A stretch of 64,000 bases of DNA from Chelonoidis abingdonii (lineage: Eukaryota; Chordata; Testudines; Testudinidae): the NCBI RefSeq assembly GCF_003597395.2, contig NC_133777.1, forward strand, positions 12,026,975-12,090,974, read 5' to 3'. This document shows positions 10,313-59,010 of this stretch, piece by piece. Below the pieces are notes generated by a model that saw only the letters and a list, made by a program, of their open reading frames with translations, did not search any database and was not told the origin of the DNA. Both the position numbers and the translations under genes were made by a program. Within the stretch, counting starts at the first letter, position 1. Each line of letters starts with the position of its first letter.

Positions 10313-11867
10313 GTTTTCCAGTATGTAAAGCAAGGATAACACCCATTTACCCACATGGCCTGGGCTTGTGAGGGTTAATTTGTTAATGTCTGTAGCATGG
10401 CTTGAAGAGGGAAAGTCTTATCTAATCACTGACAAACATGATCAGTTCAGTTCACCAGACTTTAATCTCTGCTCCACTGATATCAGGTGAAAAAATTGAA
10501 GGATGGCAATGGCAAACCAGTTTGAAGGAAAGAGTAAAATTGGGAGGGGTGTGTTCCCATGGTGATCCATGATAAGGAGAGGGTACCGCACCCGACCTAG
10601 CATGTTCTGATTTTGAAAACCCAAGCTTCATTTTCGGTTTCAGTGATACGCAGTGGTAAGATCTCTGCATGCTCATTTAACTGTAGTGTTATTTCTGTTT
10701 ATGACGGTGCAAAGATCACTTTTTATTTCAGTCTGATCTGTCGGAGAGGGCCCCTAGTGCCTTTGGTCTGGGCTTGTCACCTTTTAAAATAAATTGTCCT
10801 GTGTGTCAAACTTGTTGCATTGAGTCATGACCCAGCATAATCCTGTCACAGCCCCACCATATATTTCTGGACCCTTTTAATGTCCTGCTTACCTCATTTG
10901 CAGGACACCTGATACTTTAGGACTCTCCTATCGTAAAGAATTGGAATAGGTGACTGTCTCGTCTGCAACAGCTGAAGTCTCTTGACTCCATGTGTGAGAA
11001 AAGAGGCAATGGTATTAAAGAGTGGAGACAGACCCATTCACGATGAGGGGCAGAGAGAGCCCTGGGTGGGGGTGAGGATCAGAGACCCACCGCCACATAT
11101 GAGATCCTTTTATTTATTTATTTTGACGGGAAATCACTTCATGCATCAGGATAACTGGATGTCACTTGCTCCTTATGCTCCAGATTCCTTACTCCAAGGT
11201 TGGGGGGTGTATTTCCTCTTGAGAAGTGTCCCCAATGCACCCAGCAGAGAGATTTGCAGGCTGACTATATCCTGTGGCTGTATCTTATTTCACTTTCAGC
11301 TTCCTTAAATGTAAAGTCATGTTTGAACTTGAATTTTCTCCAGGCACTTTACAGGTAAAACTGCAAACTGGCCTCAATCGTGGGTGATTGGTTTGGTGTG
11401 GTTTGAAAGCATTTTCAAGTGGCATGTAGAGCTATGAAATTGTTCTTTGTTTTCTCTGACCCGAGCCTTTTAACTATCTGAGGAATCAGCCTGGCCAACT
11501 TCTGGTACGGGACAGATGATTCAGCATGTTACAGAGGAGACACACACACACACACACTGTTCTCTCATGGATACTTCCTTCCTGTTTTGAGTCCTTAATC
11601 TAAACTAAGTCATTAATTTTGAAAGCCTAAGAAAAACATGCCTCTGCTAGTGTTGGGAGAAATAACAGCCATATATATAAGCCAATGGAGAGAAGACAAA
11701 GTTTTGTTAAATGCCAAGTAATTTTACAACATGGGTAGGATAAGATTTTCCTGTCCATGAGATAGTTTCCTCTTAGCCAGGCCAGCAAATTGTAATCTTC
11801 ACCCTGTGTCCAAAGGTCTTGAAATATATTGAGATGCTAACCCTGAGTGTTCAAAAATAAAGAATCA
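10313..11867. other. intergenic DNA, little recognised
   Basis: Contains a short (CA)n tract at about 11,547-11,560. No exon, RNA gene or named repeat is supported. Confidence 0.5.
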
Positions 11868-12140
11868 AGACCCTCCCGGAATCATGATATGGGCATAAAC
11901 ATCATGATTTTTTTTTTAAATGGGGTTTTTTTTAGTAGCCTTGGGTTTTAGTGCCTTTAGCATGCACCCAGGTCACATTTCCAAGGTTTTGTCCACAACA
12001 AAGAGGACTAGAAACGTATGTTTTATCATGAAAGCTGAAGTTCTCAGGTAATCACAGGATTCCAGAGCTAGGGCTTTTAAAAAAGCACCAACTATTGCAA
12101 GACTAATGATAAAATCAGGAGAGTGGGCAATCCTGGGATA
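11868..12140 (-). mobile_element. MITE copies, reverse orientation, of the family at 5741
   Basis: The reverse complement contains CTGATTTTATCATTAGTC, TTGCAATAGTTGGTGC, TTTAAAAGCCCTAGCTC and TGTGATTACCTGAGAA, the same block order as 5741-5840. A poly-T-interrupted second piece precedes it. Confidence 0.45.
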
Positions 12141-12960
12141 AAGTGTCTGGAAACTGGATGAGTTTAAGAAGTGACAGCAGACAGTAGTGCCTGGAGCTGA
12201 TGTCAGTAGCGGTGGGGTACAGTCAGGGTATGTTTGGCACATGCTCGCCAGATCATGCTGTTATTTAGAACTAAGTAGGTGATGAGTTAAAAGTGCAGCA
12301 TTTTTGGTCAGTAGTGACAGCAGATATATAGCTTTGTGCTTGTGGCTGGCTGCTGCTGCTGATCAGCCAGCCAGCAATGTTTCCAAGTCCTCCAAACTGT
12401 TCACGGGCATATGTTAGGAAAGAATCTAGGCAGGTGTTTATTGTGCTTGTGGAATGAACTCCATTGCATTCGAGAAGTCAGGCACCACTGGAGTTTCATA
12501 GCAGGGACAAATGAATTTACAAAGGCCTGGCATCAAATCCAGGAAAATTGAACTTAGACCGAAAGAGCACACGGAGAAAACTAAGACCCAGAGCAAAGTA
12601 GTTGTTGCTTGTATTTTGAAATGTTACACAATATTATTGAGTCGTTAGTAATAATATGGTATGAGTTTACTGTCTCTCATATGTCATTACCATCATCTTT
12701 ACCATGTAATGGGAACCAAATGTCTATAGTGTACCAATGAGCGTCTCCAACCTGAATTTTGCTCAGTGTACACAGCCTAGAACCAACTACCAAGGGAAGT
12801 GGTGGATTTTCCATCTCATGAAATCTTCAGCTCAGGACTGAAAGACTTTGCAGAAGATTATATGCTTTAGTCAAACACAAATTATTGGGCTCAGCACTGG
12901 GGTAACTGGGTGAGATTTAAGGGCCTGTGTGCTGGAGGAGATTAGACCAGGTGATGAAGG

Positions 12961-13090
12961 GTATGTCTACACTGCAGTTAAACACCTGCAGCTGACCTGT
13001 GCCAGTTGACTTGGGCTGTGGAGCTATATAATTGCAGGGTAGATGTTTTGGCTTGATTGGCCCTGGGGTCGCAGGGCTAAATTCAGAGCC
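12961..13090 (+). mobile_element. hAT-like MITE, half copy
   Basis: It begins GGTATGTCTACACTGCAGTT and continues with CACCTGCAGCTGACC and GCCAGTTGACTTGGGC. It shares this start with the element in the MICALL2 3' UTR (55,236-55,412). The right half is missing. Confidence 0.6.
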
Positions 13091-14349
13091 ACTATCATTT
13101 TCACATTCCCAATGCTGAAGAAGTTGTACAGCAAACATTGTAGAGGAATGTTTACCTCCACAAAACCCTGTTTTCACTGAATTAAAAAAAAGAAATCCCA
13201 CAAGTGAATTTTTTAAATGTCGCCTCCCTCCTCCTCATTTTGGCAGAAACTGCAGTTCCCAAACTCCCTGAAGAGGACTGAGTATGATGCCCTAATGTCC
13301 ACGGTAATGAGACCATTGCCTTTTGCAGATTTGCAAGAAAATGGAGGTTAAGAATTGGTTTGGCTAATCTAGATTTGACTGGGCCAGAATTCTCTGCCAT
13401 GGAAGTTTCTGTTAACATTTGCCCAGAAACTGCACCTTCATTTGCCACACACCTGTCCAAGGGAGTGAAACAATTCTGGTTTTATGCCACATTTCTTCTG
13501 ACTGACCTCATCCAGGGCTGATTCATTTCTAGCGTAACCTGAGCAGAAACAGATGTTTGCCTTCTGCTCCTTTGCTGAAGCCACACAGCACTAGAAAGCT
13601 GGCTCAGAGGGTGCAATATTTCCTATCGGCACCAACTTTCTATTGATTTGTTTTAGTTGTAGAGCAACATATGCTAAGGCCTTATTACAAGGGATTCCTA
13701 TAAATGGCACACAGGATTAATAATGTATTTATAACACAACTTTGTTTTAGTATAAAATGATCTATAAACATGTAATAAATGTTTTATAATGTTTTTGTAG
13801 CCTGTTATAAATGATAAATGGGAGACTATAGATGCGACATCAAATATTGATGCTGCATTGTGTGCATCTTTGTGCTGTTACTGTTCAGGAAGCCATTAAT
13901 AATAAAGTGAATGGAGATATAAAAGTTACTGACATGCCCAGCAAGCCATTTATAATGAAATGTATAATCCTTCCCATAAAGTAAATACATTGGCTGGTGA
14001 TTGTTGATGAAATGGAAACACCTTGTGAATTATTTGTAAGGTATTTATATATTCATGTATATTATCCATATCATGTCATAGGAATGCCATTAATATATTA
14101 TATTGGATGTATTAATTCTTTATACCTAATTTCTAGGCAGCTCTTAGAAGAAAGCATTATTTTGTGTCCTTCACTGCTTTGTCAACTATACAAATACATC
14201 TCTTGTGAGTTCCTTGCTTTTCCAGGTGTTTCTTTTAAGTTGATAATGTTAATTGATGCTAACGGTCACAATCCGTTCCTCCTGCCTACCCCTGGTGTAA
14301 CACACTGAGGCAGAGGCTCACCTGAAGATGTGCCCTTCTGCGTCTGACC
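13091..14349. other. intergenic DNA with an AT-rich stretch
   Basis: About 13,680-14,130 is strongly AT-rich with repeated TTATAAATG/TTATAATG-like words and may be an unrecognised repeat. There is no coding evidence. Confidence 0.4.
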
Positions 14350-15485
14350 AAGGCCCAGATTCACAAAGGGACTTAGGTATTGCAAGGTCAAGCAGCGTGG
14401 TGCCTAACTTTTACACATGTAGAAAATCACAGGACCACCATGGTGCTCCTAAAAACCTGAATTAGGTGCCTAGGCATCTCTACAATGAAGTAGGAGAGGT
14501 AGGTGCCTAAGAATGTGCTCCACCAAAGCCAGCATGCCAACGAGAGAGGCCAAGGCAGTGGAATGTGCTAAGCCCTGTCTTCTCACCTAGGCGCCTAAGT
14601 CTGGACTGCTGGGCAGTACCTTTCTCTGATTGAAGATCCACAAACAGGAACTGGTCTGTTGGAGTCAAGCTCCTAAGGCATTTCTTGTGGGAATGATTTA
14701 GGCACCTGCCTCGTGTCACATAAAATGGATGAAGTAGGAAGTGGTAGTTATAACTTTGGTTATAGAGCACGTTCCTGGGATTTGAGAGACCTGGATTCAA
14801 TTCCCCCCTTAGCCAGAGGAGGAGAAAGGATTGGAACACTGATCTGCCCTGTCTCAGGAGGGTGCTCTAACCACAGAGCCAGGGGATATTCTAATGAAGG
14901 AGGGTCCCTCAGTCTCATCATATATCCATGGGGAACAACTTCAACAGAAGAAAGAGTGACTGGAGCAGGCGGACCAGACCAGACCCAGATTGCGCACCTT
15001 CCAGGTGTGTGTCCCAACCATTGAGCTGTAGAGCCATTCTCTCTCTCTGGCCCACTATTTATCTTCAGGGGAAGAGGCATTGAGAGAGTGGCTCTGTAGT
15101 CCTGTGGTTGAGGCTAACAGTTATAGGGTGGCATCACCACTTCTTCCTCCTCTGGGTCCGATTCAAATGTTGGTCAATCAGGTACGGGGCCCCTGAGCAC
15201 ATCCAGCCACTTGGGTCCCACATGTGACATAGGCAGCTAAATGCTTGTTTTCCCCCAGTTAGTGAATCACTCTGAGGCTGAAGCAGGAGTTAGGCATCTG
15301 GATTCCTAGAGCGAAGCAGTAGTGTGTGTGCCCAAAGGCAGAAACATAGGCAGCTAGGGAGCTTTTACCCTGAAAACTTAGGTGCCAAGAGCATTTAGAC
15401 ACTGATGGGGATGAAGGGAATTTTGTGGATAACAGTGGAGCCAAAACAGGGACTTTAGGATCTCAGTACCTTTGCGGAAGGAGGC
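14350..15485. mobile_element. composite 1.1-kb non-autonomous DNA transposon
   Basis: It begins GGCCCAGATTCACAAAGGGA and ends near CCTTTGCGGAAGGAGGCTC, an approximate terminal inverted repeat. GGTGCCTAAG-type motifs recur near both ends. The middle (14,750-15,050) carries two tRNA-like/SINE-like patches in opposite orientation (GGATTCAATTCCCCCC and GTGCTCTAACCACAGAGCC). I recall this architecture from turtle repeats. No transposase frame is present. Confidence 0.5.
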
Positions 15486-16826
15486 TCAAGTCACTAACTG
15501 CTGACTGAGTGTAAAAAATGGCCTAAATTCAGATGCAACGACCCCTTGTCAAATTCTCTTTCAAGCACTAGCCTTTGTGTTCTGGATCCAAGATTCCTGG
15601 GAGTTGCTTCCTCCAGCAGCTCCTTTCCTTCTGTGCTCTGATTTGCTGTCAGCTGCACTTGTGTGCAGCTATGTCTGGGAAGCAGCAAACCCACTCTGTC
15701 CCCACACCCTCCTTTCATTCAAGCTCCCTATATGCCTGAGCTAGGCTCCGTGTTAGCAGAGAAGGCTCTGCTCATTCAGTTGTGGGGAAGCATGAGAGAG
15801 ACATATAATGTTCCTCAATATGGGGTTGCAGGTCCTGTCTTGCATATACCTCATTCTCCATTCAGATGGCTGGTTTGAGACCTCCAGGCCCGATTTGCTG
15901 AGCCTTGTGTACTCATTTATTTACACCAGTGCAAAGGAGATAGAAGTCACTTTACATCCACTCTGCATTGGGGGAAAGGCCAACACAAAGGGCACGGTAA
16001 CAATGAATGGACCATAGAGCTGTTTATCATGGCATGTTTTTACAGCATTCTATCTGCTCCCCCACACCTATTCTAGACCCTACCCCCTAAATCCAATTGT
16101 AGTGTGCAGTAGCAGTAGCTTCCCAGCTCTAATGTATATTGCTTCTGTTTGCTACATCTTCTTCCCTAAATTTCCTGCCTTGATCCTTCAGCGCCCAGTG
16201 CCACCAGTAGCTTCCATTTTACTAGAGTTTTGCAGGACGAATACAAACAGAGAGCAAGGACGTGCAGGTAGCGTTTGGAAGAGAGTGTTAGTTCTTCAAC
16301 TAGAAATGCAGGCTGCCTCTACCTGCTGAACTAGCAACGCCACTCTGGTAACTCAGCAAATATGTACGTGAATTTCAGAGTGCTAAGGCAATGATACACA
16401 TACACCCTGGAGATGGGCTGGAGAGAAATTAAGTTTGAGCCAAACATTTCCAAAGGGAGGAAGTGTTCACGTTTACAGCTTTGGCTGAGGCTCTTTTCTG
16501 ACGCACACCAGTCAGGTTTCTGCAGTGGGGCTGCTCAGGATGTGCATGCCTACATAGAACTGTGACACGCCTTTTCATTGGAAACATGCATGGGCTGAAC
16601 AGGTCTCAGTCTGCTAAAAAAATCAGGGGGATGTATAAATGTATCGGCAGATGGGTTTGCAGCAGAGATGTCCTCTGCACTCACACATGAGGGGAGAGAG
16701 GAGGGATACATACGTGGAAATCTGCTGAGTCCTATTAACTCTGCCCCAGAGGATGGTTCTACATTTGATCCAAACCAGGACAGAAAAAGCCCAGCTCAGG
16801 GGGTGTGTTAGCTCCAGGATTGGCTA
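15486..16826. other. intergenic DNA, nothing recognised
   Basis: No exon, RNA gene or repeat family that I can support. Confidence 0.5.
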
Positions 16827-16945
16827 GGGAGACCAGACAGCAAGTGTGAAAAATCAGGGAGGGGGTGGGTGGTAATAAAAACCTATATAAGAAAAAGACC
16901 CCAAAATCAGGACTGTCCCTATATATCAGGACATCTGGGATCAGC
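16827..16945. mobile_element. Tc1/mariner-like MITE
   Basis: Reads GGGAGACCAGACAGCAAGTG, AAAAATCAGGG, CCTATATAAGAAAAAG, then ATCAGGACATCTGGGAT. It is the same family as 3863-3991, with partly eroded inverted ends. Confidence 0.6.
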
Positions 16946-17269
16946 CTAGGATCGGCTGAGCTATCTCCCTAATCTTTCCACAACCAAGGTTATGAGCCAG
17001 AGGAAAGCACCTTCTCCTGGCTAGGTCGGTTCATACACCTGGCTCCCCACGGGCTGGTTCTGCAGCTCCATAGTCTCCACCTGGCTTGGGCCAGGGCCCG
17101 CACCCAGCCTCTCTGGGTGTCCCCCAAGGCAGCGACGGAGCAAAGCCGAAGTCCCTGGGCAGCACCACCCCTCCCTAGCAGGGCTTGGCCTGCACAGACG
17201 GAAGAAGGTTTCCAGGGCCCCTGGGCCAGAGCAAGTGAGGACAGTGGGGGACCCTTCCCCACCCTTCCC

Positions 17270-17862
17270 ACTTGCGGTCCTGCCCCCGTTCAGCTCCTTT
17301 CAGACTCTCACTGGTGCACTACCCTGTTTGCCCCCCCCCGCCGCCGCAGCTACTTCTGCCGGGGGCCAGGGCCAGGGCGCTGCGGCTCCTCCTGCTCCGC
17401 CCGCAAGGCGCTTCTGCCGCAGAGCGGGGTCGGGGAGGTGGCGGTTTCTGCCGGGCACAGGGTCTGGGGCGCTGGGCTGCAGCTTCGCCCGCCCGGCTAC
17501 GTGCCCCGGACCCTGCTCACCCGCGCCGAGGCGGAGCATGGCCGCGGCTGCTCCCTGCCCCAAGGAAGGGGCGTCTCTCCTGGTGGGGGGCGCCCGGCTC
17601 CCTGATCCCTCCCCCGCGCTCTCCCCGCCTCCTCCTCCCAGATGCGGCCGCGGCGCGGCTCCTGCCCGCACACCCAGCAGGCTGCAGCCGGGACCCGCTG
17701 GCGGGGGAGGGCAGCGAGCCGCGGGCACCGGAGCGGGGCTGCAGGACAAGCTGCGCCTTGGGCGGCGAGCGGGACTCGGCGGCGGCGGCTCCCCGCGTCC
17801 GGGACTGGGAGTCGGGACGCTCCTGACACTCTCTGGGGCTGCGGCGGGCTCCCTCTGTTAGG
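17270..17862 (+). promoter_or_regulatory. CpG island, probable MICALL2 promoter and non-coding first exon
   Basis: The sequence is very GC-rich with frequent CG dinucleotides, unlike everything around it. It lies 0.5-1.1 kb upstream of the MICALL2 start codon. A strong pyrimidine-rich acceptor (ACCCCCCTACCCAG, ending 18,395) sits just before that ATG, which implies an upstream non-coding exon, most likely here. The donor could not be fixed. Overlapping open frames on both strands are an effect of GC content. Confidence 0.55.
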
Positions 17863-18150
17863 CACAGTGACCGGGGGGGGGGACTTCTTGCACCAGCATC
17901 GCCTGCACCCCCCTCCAGCAGTGACCGGGGGGGTCTTGCACCAGCATCGCCTGCACCCCCCTCCAGCAGTGTCCGGGGGGTCTTGCACCAGCATCGCCTG
18001 CACTCCCCAGCAGGGACCGGGGGGTCTTGCACCAGCATCGCCTGCAGCCCTCACCCAGCAGTGACGGGGGAGAGGCAGGAACTAGCCTTGTCTACACCCC
18101 CCACCCCCAGCAGTGACGGTGGAGGGCTTGTGCCAGCATTGCCAGCAGTG
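17863..18150. repeat. GC-rich minisatellite, unit about 45-50 bp
   Basis: Four clear units share CTTGCACCAGCATCGCCTGC followed by a C-rich run and CAGCAGTGACCGGGG. Two more decayed units run to about 18,150. G-runs of six to nine and C-runs alternate. The array lies between the CpG island and the first MICALL2 coding exon. Confidence 0.8.
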
Positions 18151-18396
18151 GCTGCAGCATTCCTTTTCTTGCCTGCAGAAGCAGCCAGGCAGGTTGGTAG
18201 CAAAAGCACTTTGCAGCAGGTGGAGGATCTGGGTCTATAATAGAACCAAGCTGGTGGAGTTTGGGGCTCTTCGGTTCCTGGCATCGCCAAGTGCTGCGCT
18301 GGGTGTCCGATTTTCCACTGGGAGCATCGCTGCAGGGATCTGCCTCACCTCTCCTGTAGTGCCTAACCCCTATTTCTGACTACCCCCCTACCCAGA

Positions 18397-54782
<36,386 letters not shown>

Positions 54783-55235
54783 AGTTCTCTGCACGGCAGC
54801 ATGAAGGGCCATGGAATCCAGGAGTTGGTCCCTCTTGCACGCTATGTCTCTGGAGTCAGACAGTGCTCCTCTGCCCTGAGGAAGGGGGATTCAGGGCATG
54901 AGGACTGCGGGGGCACTGAGATTCCCCTCTCCTCCCAGAAGGAGCTCGACGTGTTATCCACCCAGCTGAATGAGAGCTGCCGCCTCTGCCAGGAGACTAT
55001 GCTGTGCCTTGCACTGCGCCAGCACTGGCCTGGCTGCCACTCCGCTGAGCAGAACTGATTTGCTCACTGGCTGCTAGCTCGCTGGCTCTCTGGTCACACC
55101 AGTTCTGATGCCCCCGATCACCCTCTGCCACTGAACGGGCTGCAGTCCTGCCCAGGATGGGTGCGTGAAGGGGGAACTGTTCCTCAGCCTCCTTTCCCGC
55201 ACACGTTTGCTCCATGAATGTTGGGAAGCTCGGCG

Positions 55236-55412
55236 GGTATGTCTACATTGCAATAAAACACCTGCCGTTGGCCCATGTCAGCTGACGCGGGCTCATGGGC
55301 TATATTCAGGCTCGTGCTGGAGCCCAGGCTCTGAGACCCCATGATGGGGGAGGGTCCCAGAGCCCAGGCTCCAGCCTGAGCCTAAACATCAACACTGCAA
55401 TTTTATAACCCC
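55236..55412 (+). mobile_element. hAT-like hairpin MITE inside the MICALL2 3' UTR
   Basis: It begins GGTATGTCTACATTGCAATA and ends near AACACTGCAATTTTATAACC. The centre is a strong hairpin: GGAGCCCAGGCTCTGAGACC against GGTCCCAGAGCCCAGGCTCC. It shares its left half with 12,961-13,090. Confidence 0.7.
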
Positions 55413-56497
55413 CACAATCCCAAGTTAGTTGCCATGGGCCAGCTGGGGGTGTCCTATTGAAGGGCAGACCTGCCCTGCAGAGCCAGGAGTTGCCATGGGC
55501 CACCAGGGACAGAGGACCTCTCAGCATCGGGAGCTGCAGGCCCCAGCATGAACAGACTAGGATGAGTGGGTGGGCACATCGCTGGGGACGTGGCTCGCAT
55601 GGGGAGATGGTTAGGGATGGGAAGGACCTCGCTGTGCTTTGAGGAGAGAGGCTGCTGCAGGGACATTCAGCAGCACTCGCTTTCCAAACTGCAGGGTGCT
55701 TGTCTGTCTGGGCCAGGCATCTCCATGATATGACACTCCCTGCCCCTCTCTGAAGGAGCTCTCGCTGCCTGTGGCCCATCACTCTGAAGGTGGCAGCAGA
55801 ACCTCTTACTGGTAACTCGGGAGCCCAAGTGGACGATGGGGGTGAACTGCCCACCCTTCCCCCAACCACATTCTCTTAGTGGGGTAAACAGTCATCTGCT
55901 GAGGCTCCTTTAATGGTGAACCAGCTGCCCCCGGGGTCCGAATCTGATGCATTCAGGCTGGCATGGGGAAGTTCTTTGCTGGGCTGAAGGAGTCGCAAGT
56001 CAAGGCCTCTCTCCTCACCCCTTCTCCCTGCACATACAGAAAAGGACTGCAGCCGTGGGTCTGAGCCGACCTGCGTACACACGGCTACAGCTCTGTCACT
56101 CGGCGCTGGGCACCGCGGATGAAGACTGGGAGGAGGGGTTACAAATCTTACTTTGATCCCCATAGCACTTGCAAGCTGTGGAATCTCCCTGCATTTATTC
56201 CCTTACTCCAACACAGTGGATCTCGCTGGATGTTCTGCTCCTGCATGAGAGAGACTTTCTCACTGGGAGTCTGCAGCCTGAAACTTGTGCCTAGAAGTAT
56301 GTTGGTGTAAAGTTCTCCTTCTCCGCCTGGTGGCAGTATGGTCCTCTGCCCATGTTGCTTTACCCAGGGCAGCGAACAGCTGATTTGCTCAGAAAGTGCT
56401 AATGCTTTTTCTGTACAGTATGTACAGTGTGTGCTGGGGCTGTATAGTCAGCGTCGGCATATGAGGATTCACTTTATATTTGCATACATTTCTATTC

Positions 56498-56503
56498 AAT
56501 AAA
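56498..56503 (+). terminator. MICALL2: poly(A) signal AATAAA for MICALL2
   Basis: AATAAA overlaps a second, near-match AATAAT. A GT-rich stretch (GTGATGTGAATGTGGTGG) follows 35-50 bp later, as in typical 3' end signals. It is the first canonical signal after the stop codon that I see. Confidence 0.7.
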
Positions 56504-56525
56504 TAATAACATTTTAGAGGAAAAC

Positions 56526-58429
56526 CTGGAGCCCTGTGATGTGAATGTGGTGGAGCTGCTGGACATGGGACTGCATCCTTCTCAGCAAGGACTGGACAGC
56601 CTGTGACGATTGAACTCGCCCCTCCTGCCAATGGGGGTATGGTGTGCTGGCAGGGGATTGAGAAGGGAAAGCTAGCCCTTGCCTCTGTCATGTGCAGAGA
56701 GGGTTCTCTCCCCCTAGCACCTTTCACAGGCACCAGGGTAACTATAAACAGGAGGGAGGGGTTGAAGACAAGCTGTTTTGATGTGTGGGCTGCATTGTCT
56801 GAAGCGATTATCTGAAATTCACACTGATCTTAGAAACAAGTGAGCGCGAAGACATTGCCTGAGACACTTGCTCTTCAGGAATCAACCAGTCCACTTAGTT
56901 AATTTGTACATCACCCAACGCAGCCTTTATAACTCACTCCTCTCATCAGGGCTGGAGTGAGTTTTGCTGCTCTTTAATAAATGGGGTGAGTACATCTTTG
57001 TAGCCTTCATTCCTCACCATCTCCCTCTTCTCCACCCCCAGACTGAAAGCTACACCTGCTCTCTTGCTGCTTCTCCCATTAATCCCAATCCCAAACCCAA
57101 GCTCTGGGAAATCAGAATGTAGCTGGCACTTTGGCTGGTGGAGCATGAGGCAAAATTGGATCCAACTTGTTTGTCTGGAGATGTATTATACCTTTTGTAC
57201 CCAAATGATGGTTACATCAAAAGAAGCAGATCTGGTAAGTGCAACCCTGTAGGTCCATTTCTAGCCATGTTTCTTGCCCTGTACCTGTGCTCCCATAGAA
57301 GCGGAGCTAAAATGAATCTGCTGGATCAGCTAACCACAGGGGCTTGAAGGGTTAATCTAGAAAAGTGCTGTAATTCTCTTTCCTGGAGAATGAAAGTTGC
57401 TTGTGTGAATACTCATTAAAGACTAGGCTGGAAGGCTGGTCCTTGGGGTAGGAGACTGCTCGAGGAGCACAGTAAGGCACAAGAATTCCAACAGCCTGCC
57501 CACAGCTCTGACTTTTGTCCCACTATCCAGATCCTACAATCCACATTTCAGACACTGGCTCTGACCCTGCAAAGAACTAGGCACGTACTTTTCAGGGTTG
57601 AGTAGTGCCTGTGTTTAATAGTTCCCAATAGGCTCACAGTGCATACAATTAAGCGTCTGCCTAAGTCTTTGTAGGGTTGAGGCCTGTGAAAGCCACAGAA
57701 AGAAGAGCTAGAGAGAGAAGGTGGGAGAGGTAATATCTTTCATTGGACTGGTTTCATTCACACCTGGCTATCCTGGAGGATAGAAATACCCCAGCTCCTG
57801 GCATGGGCTCACCTGCTCAACTCCTACTGACCTATAGCTCGTGATCAGCTTTTGCCTTCTGCAAATCATCAATTAAAGACAAAAATCCTCGGTCCCACTA
57901 CAGCCCTGGAAAAGTTTAACCCCATAAGGGGGCTTGCCTGTGGCATTATTATAAGAACCCCAAGCCCTTGCCTCTCCTGGGAAGGAGAGAGGGCACACAT
58001 GCAAAATCCCTTCAAAGTCTGTCCTCCTCCTTTCTGGCCTTGACTAACCTACAGAATGTTGGGGCCTCTGCAAGCATTGCCATTTTACGGCTCACACTCC
58101 CTTCTCCAGAAAATTCATCAATAGGTCAGGCTGGGATTTTCAGAGGAGTTCATCCAGCTGGCTTTCAGTGGGACTTGGGCAACTGCCTCCTTCAGCCCCT
58201 CTTGGAACATCCTTGCCTTCACCACCGCTTGCTACAGCACAGACCTTAGTCTCTGTTAATCTTCTACCATGCTGAAAACGGACAGTAGTTGAGGCAGATA
58301 GCCCTGCCCAGGGAGGAGAATGGAGACAAGGCAGCTGAAGTAGGACCTCCGCTTCCCCCAGGTGATGCTGCTGCTTCAATGCTTAGCCAAACAGTTGGCC
58401 GTAGTGATCATTTGCCATATGGTCTGTTC
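56526..58429. other. intergenic DNA downstream of MICALL2
   Basis: Includes a small TATCTTTCATTGGACTGG fragment at about 57,718-57,765 (same family as 9051). No gene is supported. Confidence 0.5.
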
Positions 58430-59010
58430 CTGCCCAGCCGCAAGGGATTAACGGCTCAAGAGTCCAACATCAGAACAGACTTCATGAACCCATGTAATGG
58501 GGCGGCTGCCTCTGGGCCGCCTCCACCCCTCGCTTGGTGGGATTTTATCTTGGATGTTACAAGCTGCCCGAGAACGGCATTCGCTGGAACGTCTGGTGCC
58601 ATTCTCGCAACTTGTCCAAAAAGCGTAAGGTGCCATCTGCGGACAATGGCCCCAGTAATCTGTAGACCGGAGCAACTATAAACATCTGCATTACAGATGA
58701 AGTCATTCCACTTTATGCCCAATATACGACTGGCATTTTGTGTGGCAAGTCTCCAGCTTTGCCCAGTCTGAGCAGGGTTGGGTCCATGTTTCGCAGCCAT
58801 ACAACAGTACGGAGAGGATACATCTGCTGATCCTACAGTGATTTGTCATATGTTCTGTCACACTCAGCCCAGGTAGGGCTCCCCCTGGGTGGACTATCTC
58901 CAGGCGCCTGTGTTTGGGGCCCACCTTGGGTACTTTAAGTCTGCAGACTCTCGACAGGGTCCAGGCACAGGCCCTGGCTTGGGGTCTCTCAGCAATGGAG
59001 ATACTTTGGA
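58430..59010 (-). pseudogene. decayed LINE reverse-transcriptase C-terminal fragment
   Basis: On the minus strand one frame reads ILSVLLYGCETWTQPCSDWA and, after a frame change near 58,720, another reads ASRILGIKWNDFICNADVYS, followed by LFGQVARMAPDVPANAVL. The LYGCETW and LGIKW motifs are typical of the end of non-LTR retrotransposon reverse transcriptases. At least one frameshift and the loss of the catalytic core show it is dead. The clade (RTE-like or other) is not settled. Confidence 0.75.

Larger units (their letters stand above)
54783..56525 (+). other. MICALL2: MICALL2 3' untranslated region
   Basis: Runs from the stop codon to about 20 bp past the AATAAA at 56,498. It contains a DNA-transposon hairpin at 55,236-55,412. 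The end point is inferred from the poly(A) signal and not from a transcript. Confidence 0.65.

Noticed and set aside
14800..14890. A functional tRNA gene
   Set aside because: Only tRNA-like words (GGTTCAATTCC-type) are present. No cloverleaf could be built and the context is a repeat.
14713..15080. Open frames on both strands around 14,900
   Set aside because: They fall inside a repetitive element with SINE-like patches and no protein motif.
17117..18064. Long overlapping open frames on both strands upstream of MICALL2
   Set aside because: They lie in a GC-rich CpG island and minisatellite where stop codons are rare. There are no domains, and the frames compete on both strands.
17863..18150. 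CRISPR-like spaced repeats
   Set aside because: Units are contiguous with no unique spacers, the genome is vertebrate and there are no cas genes. It is an ordinary minisatellite.
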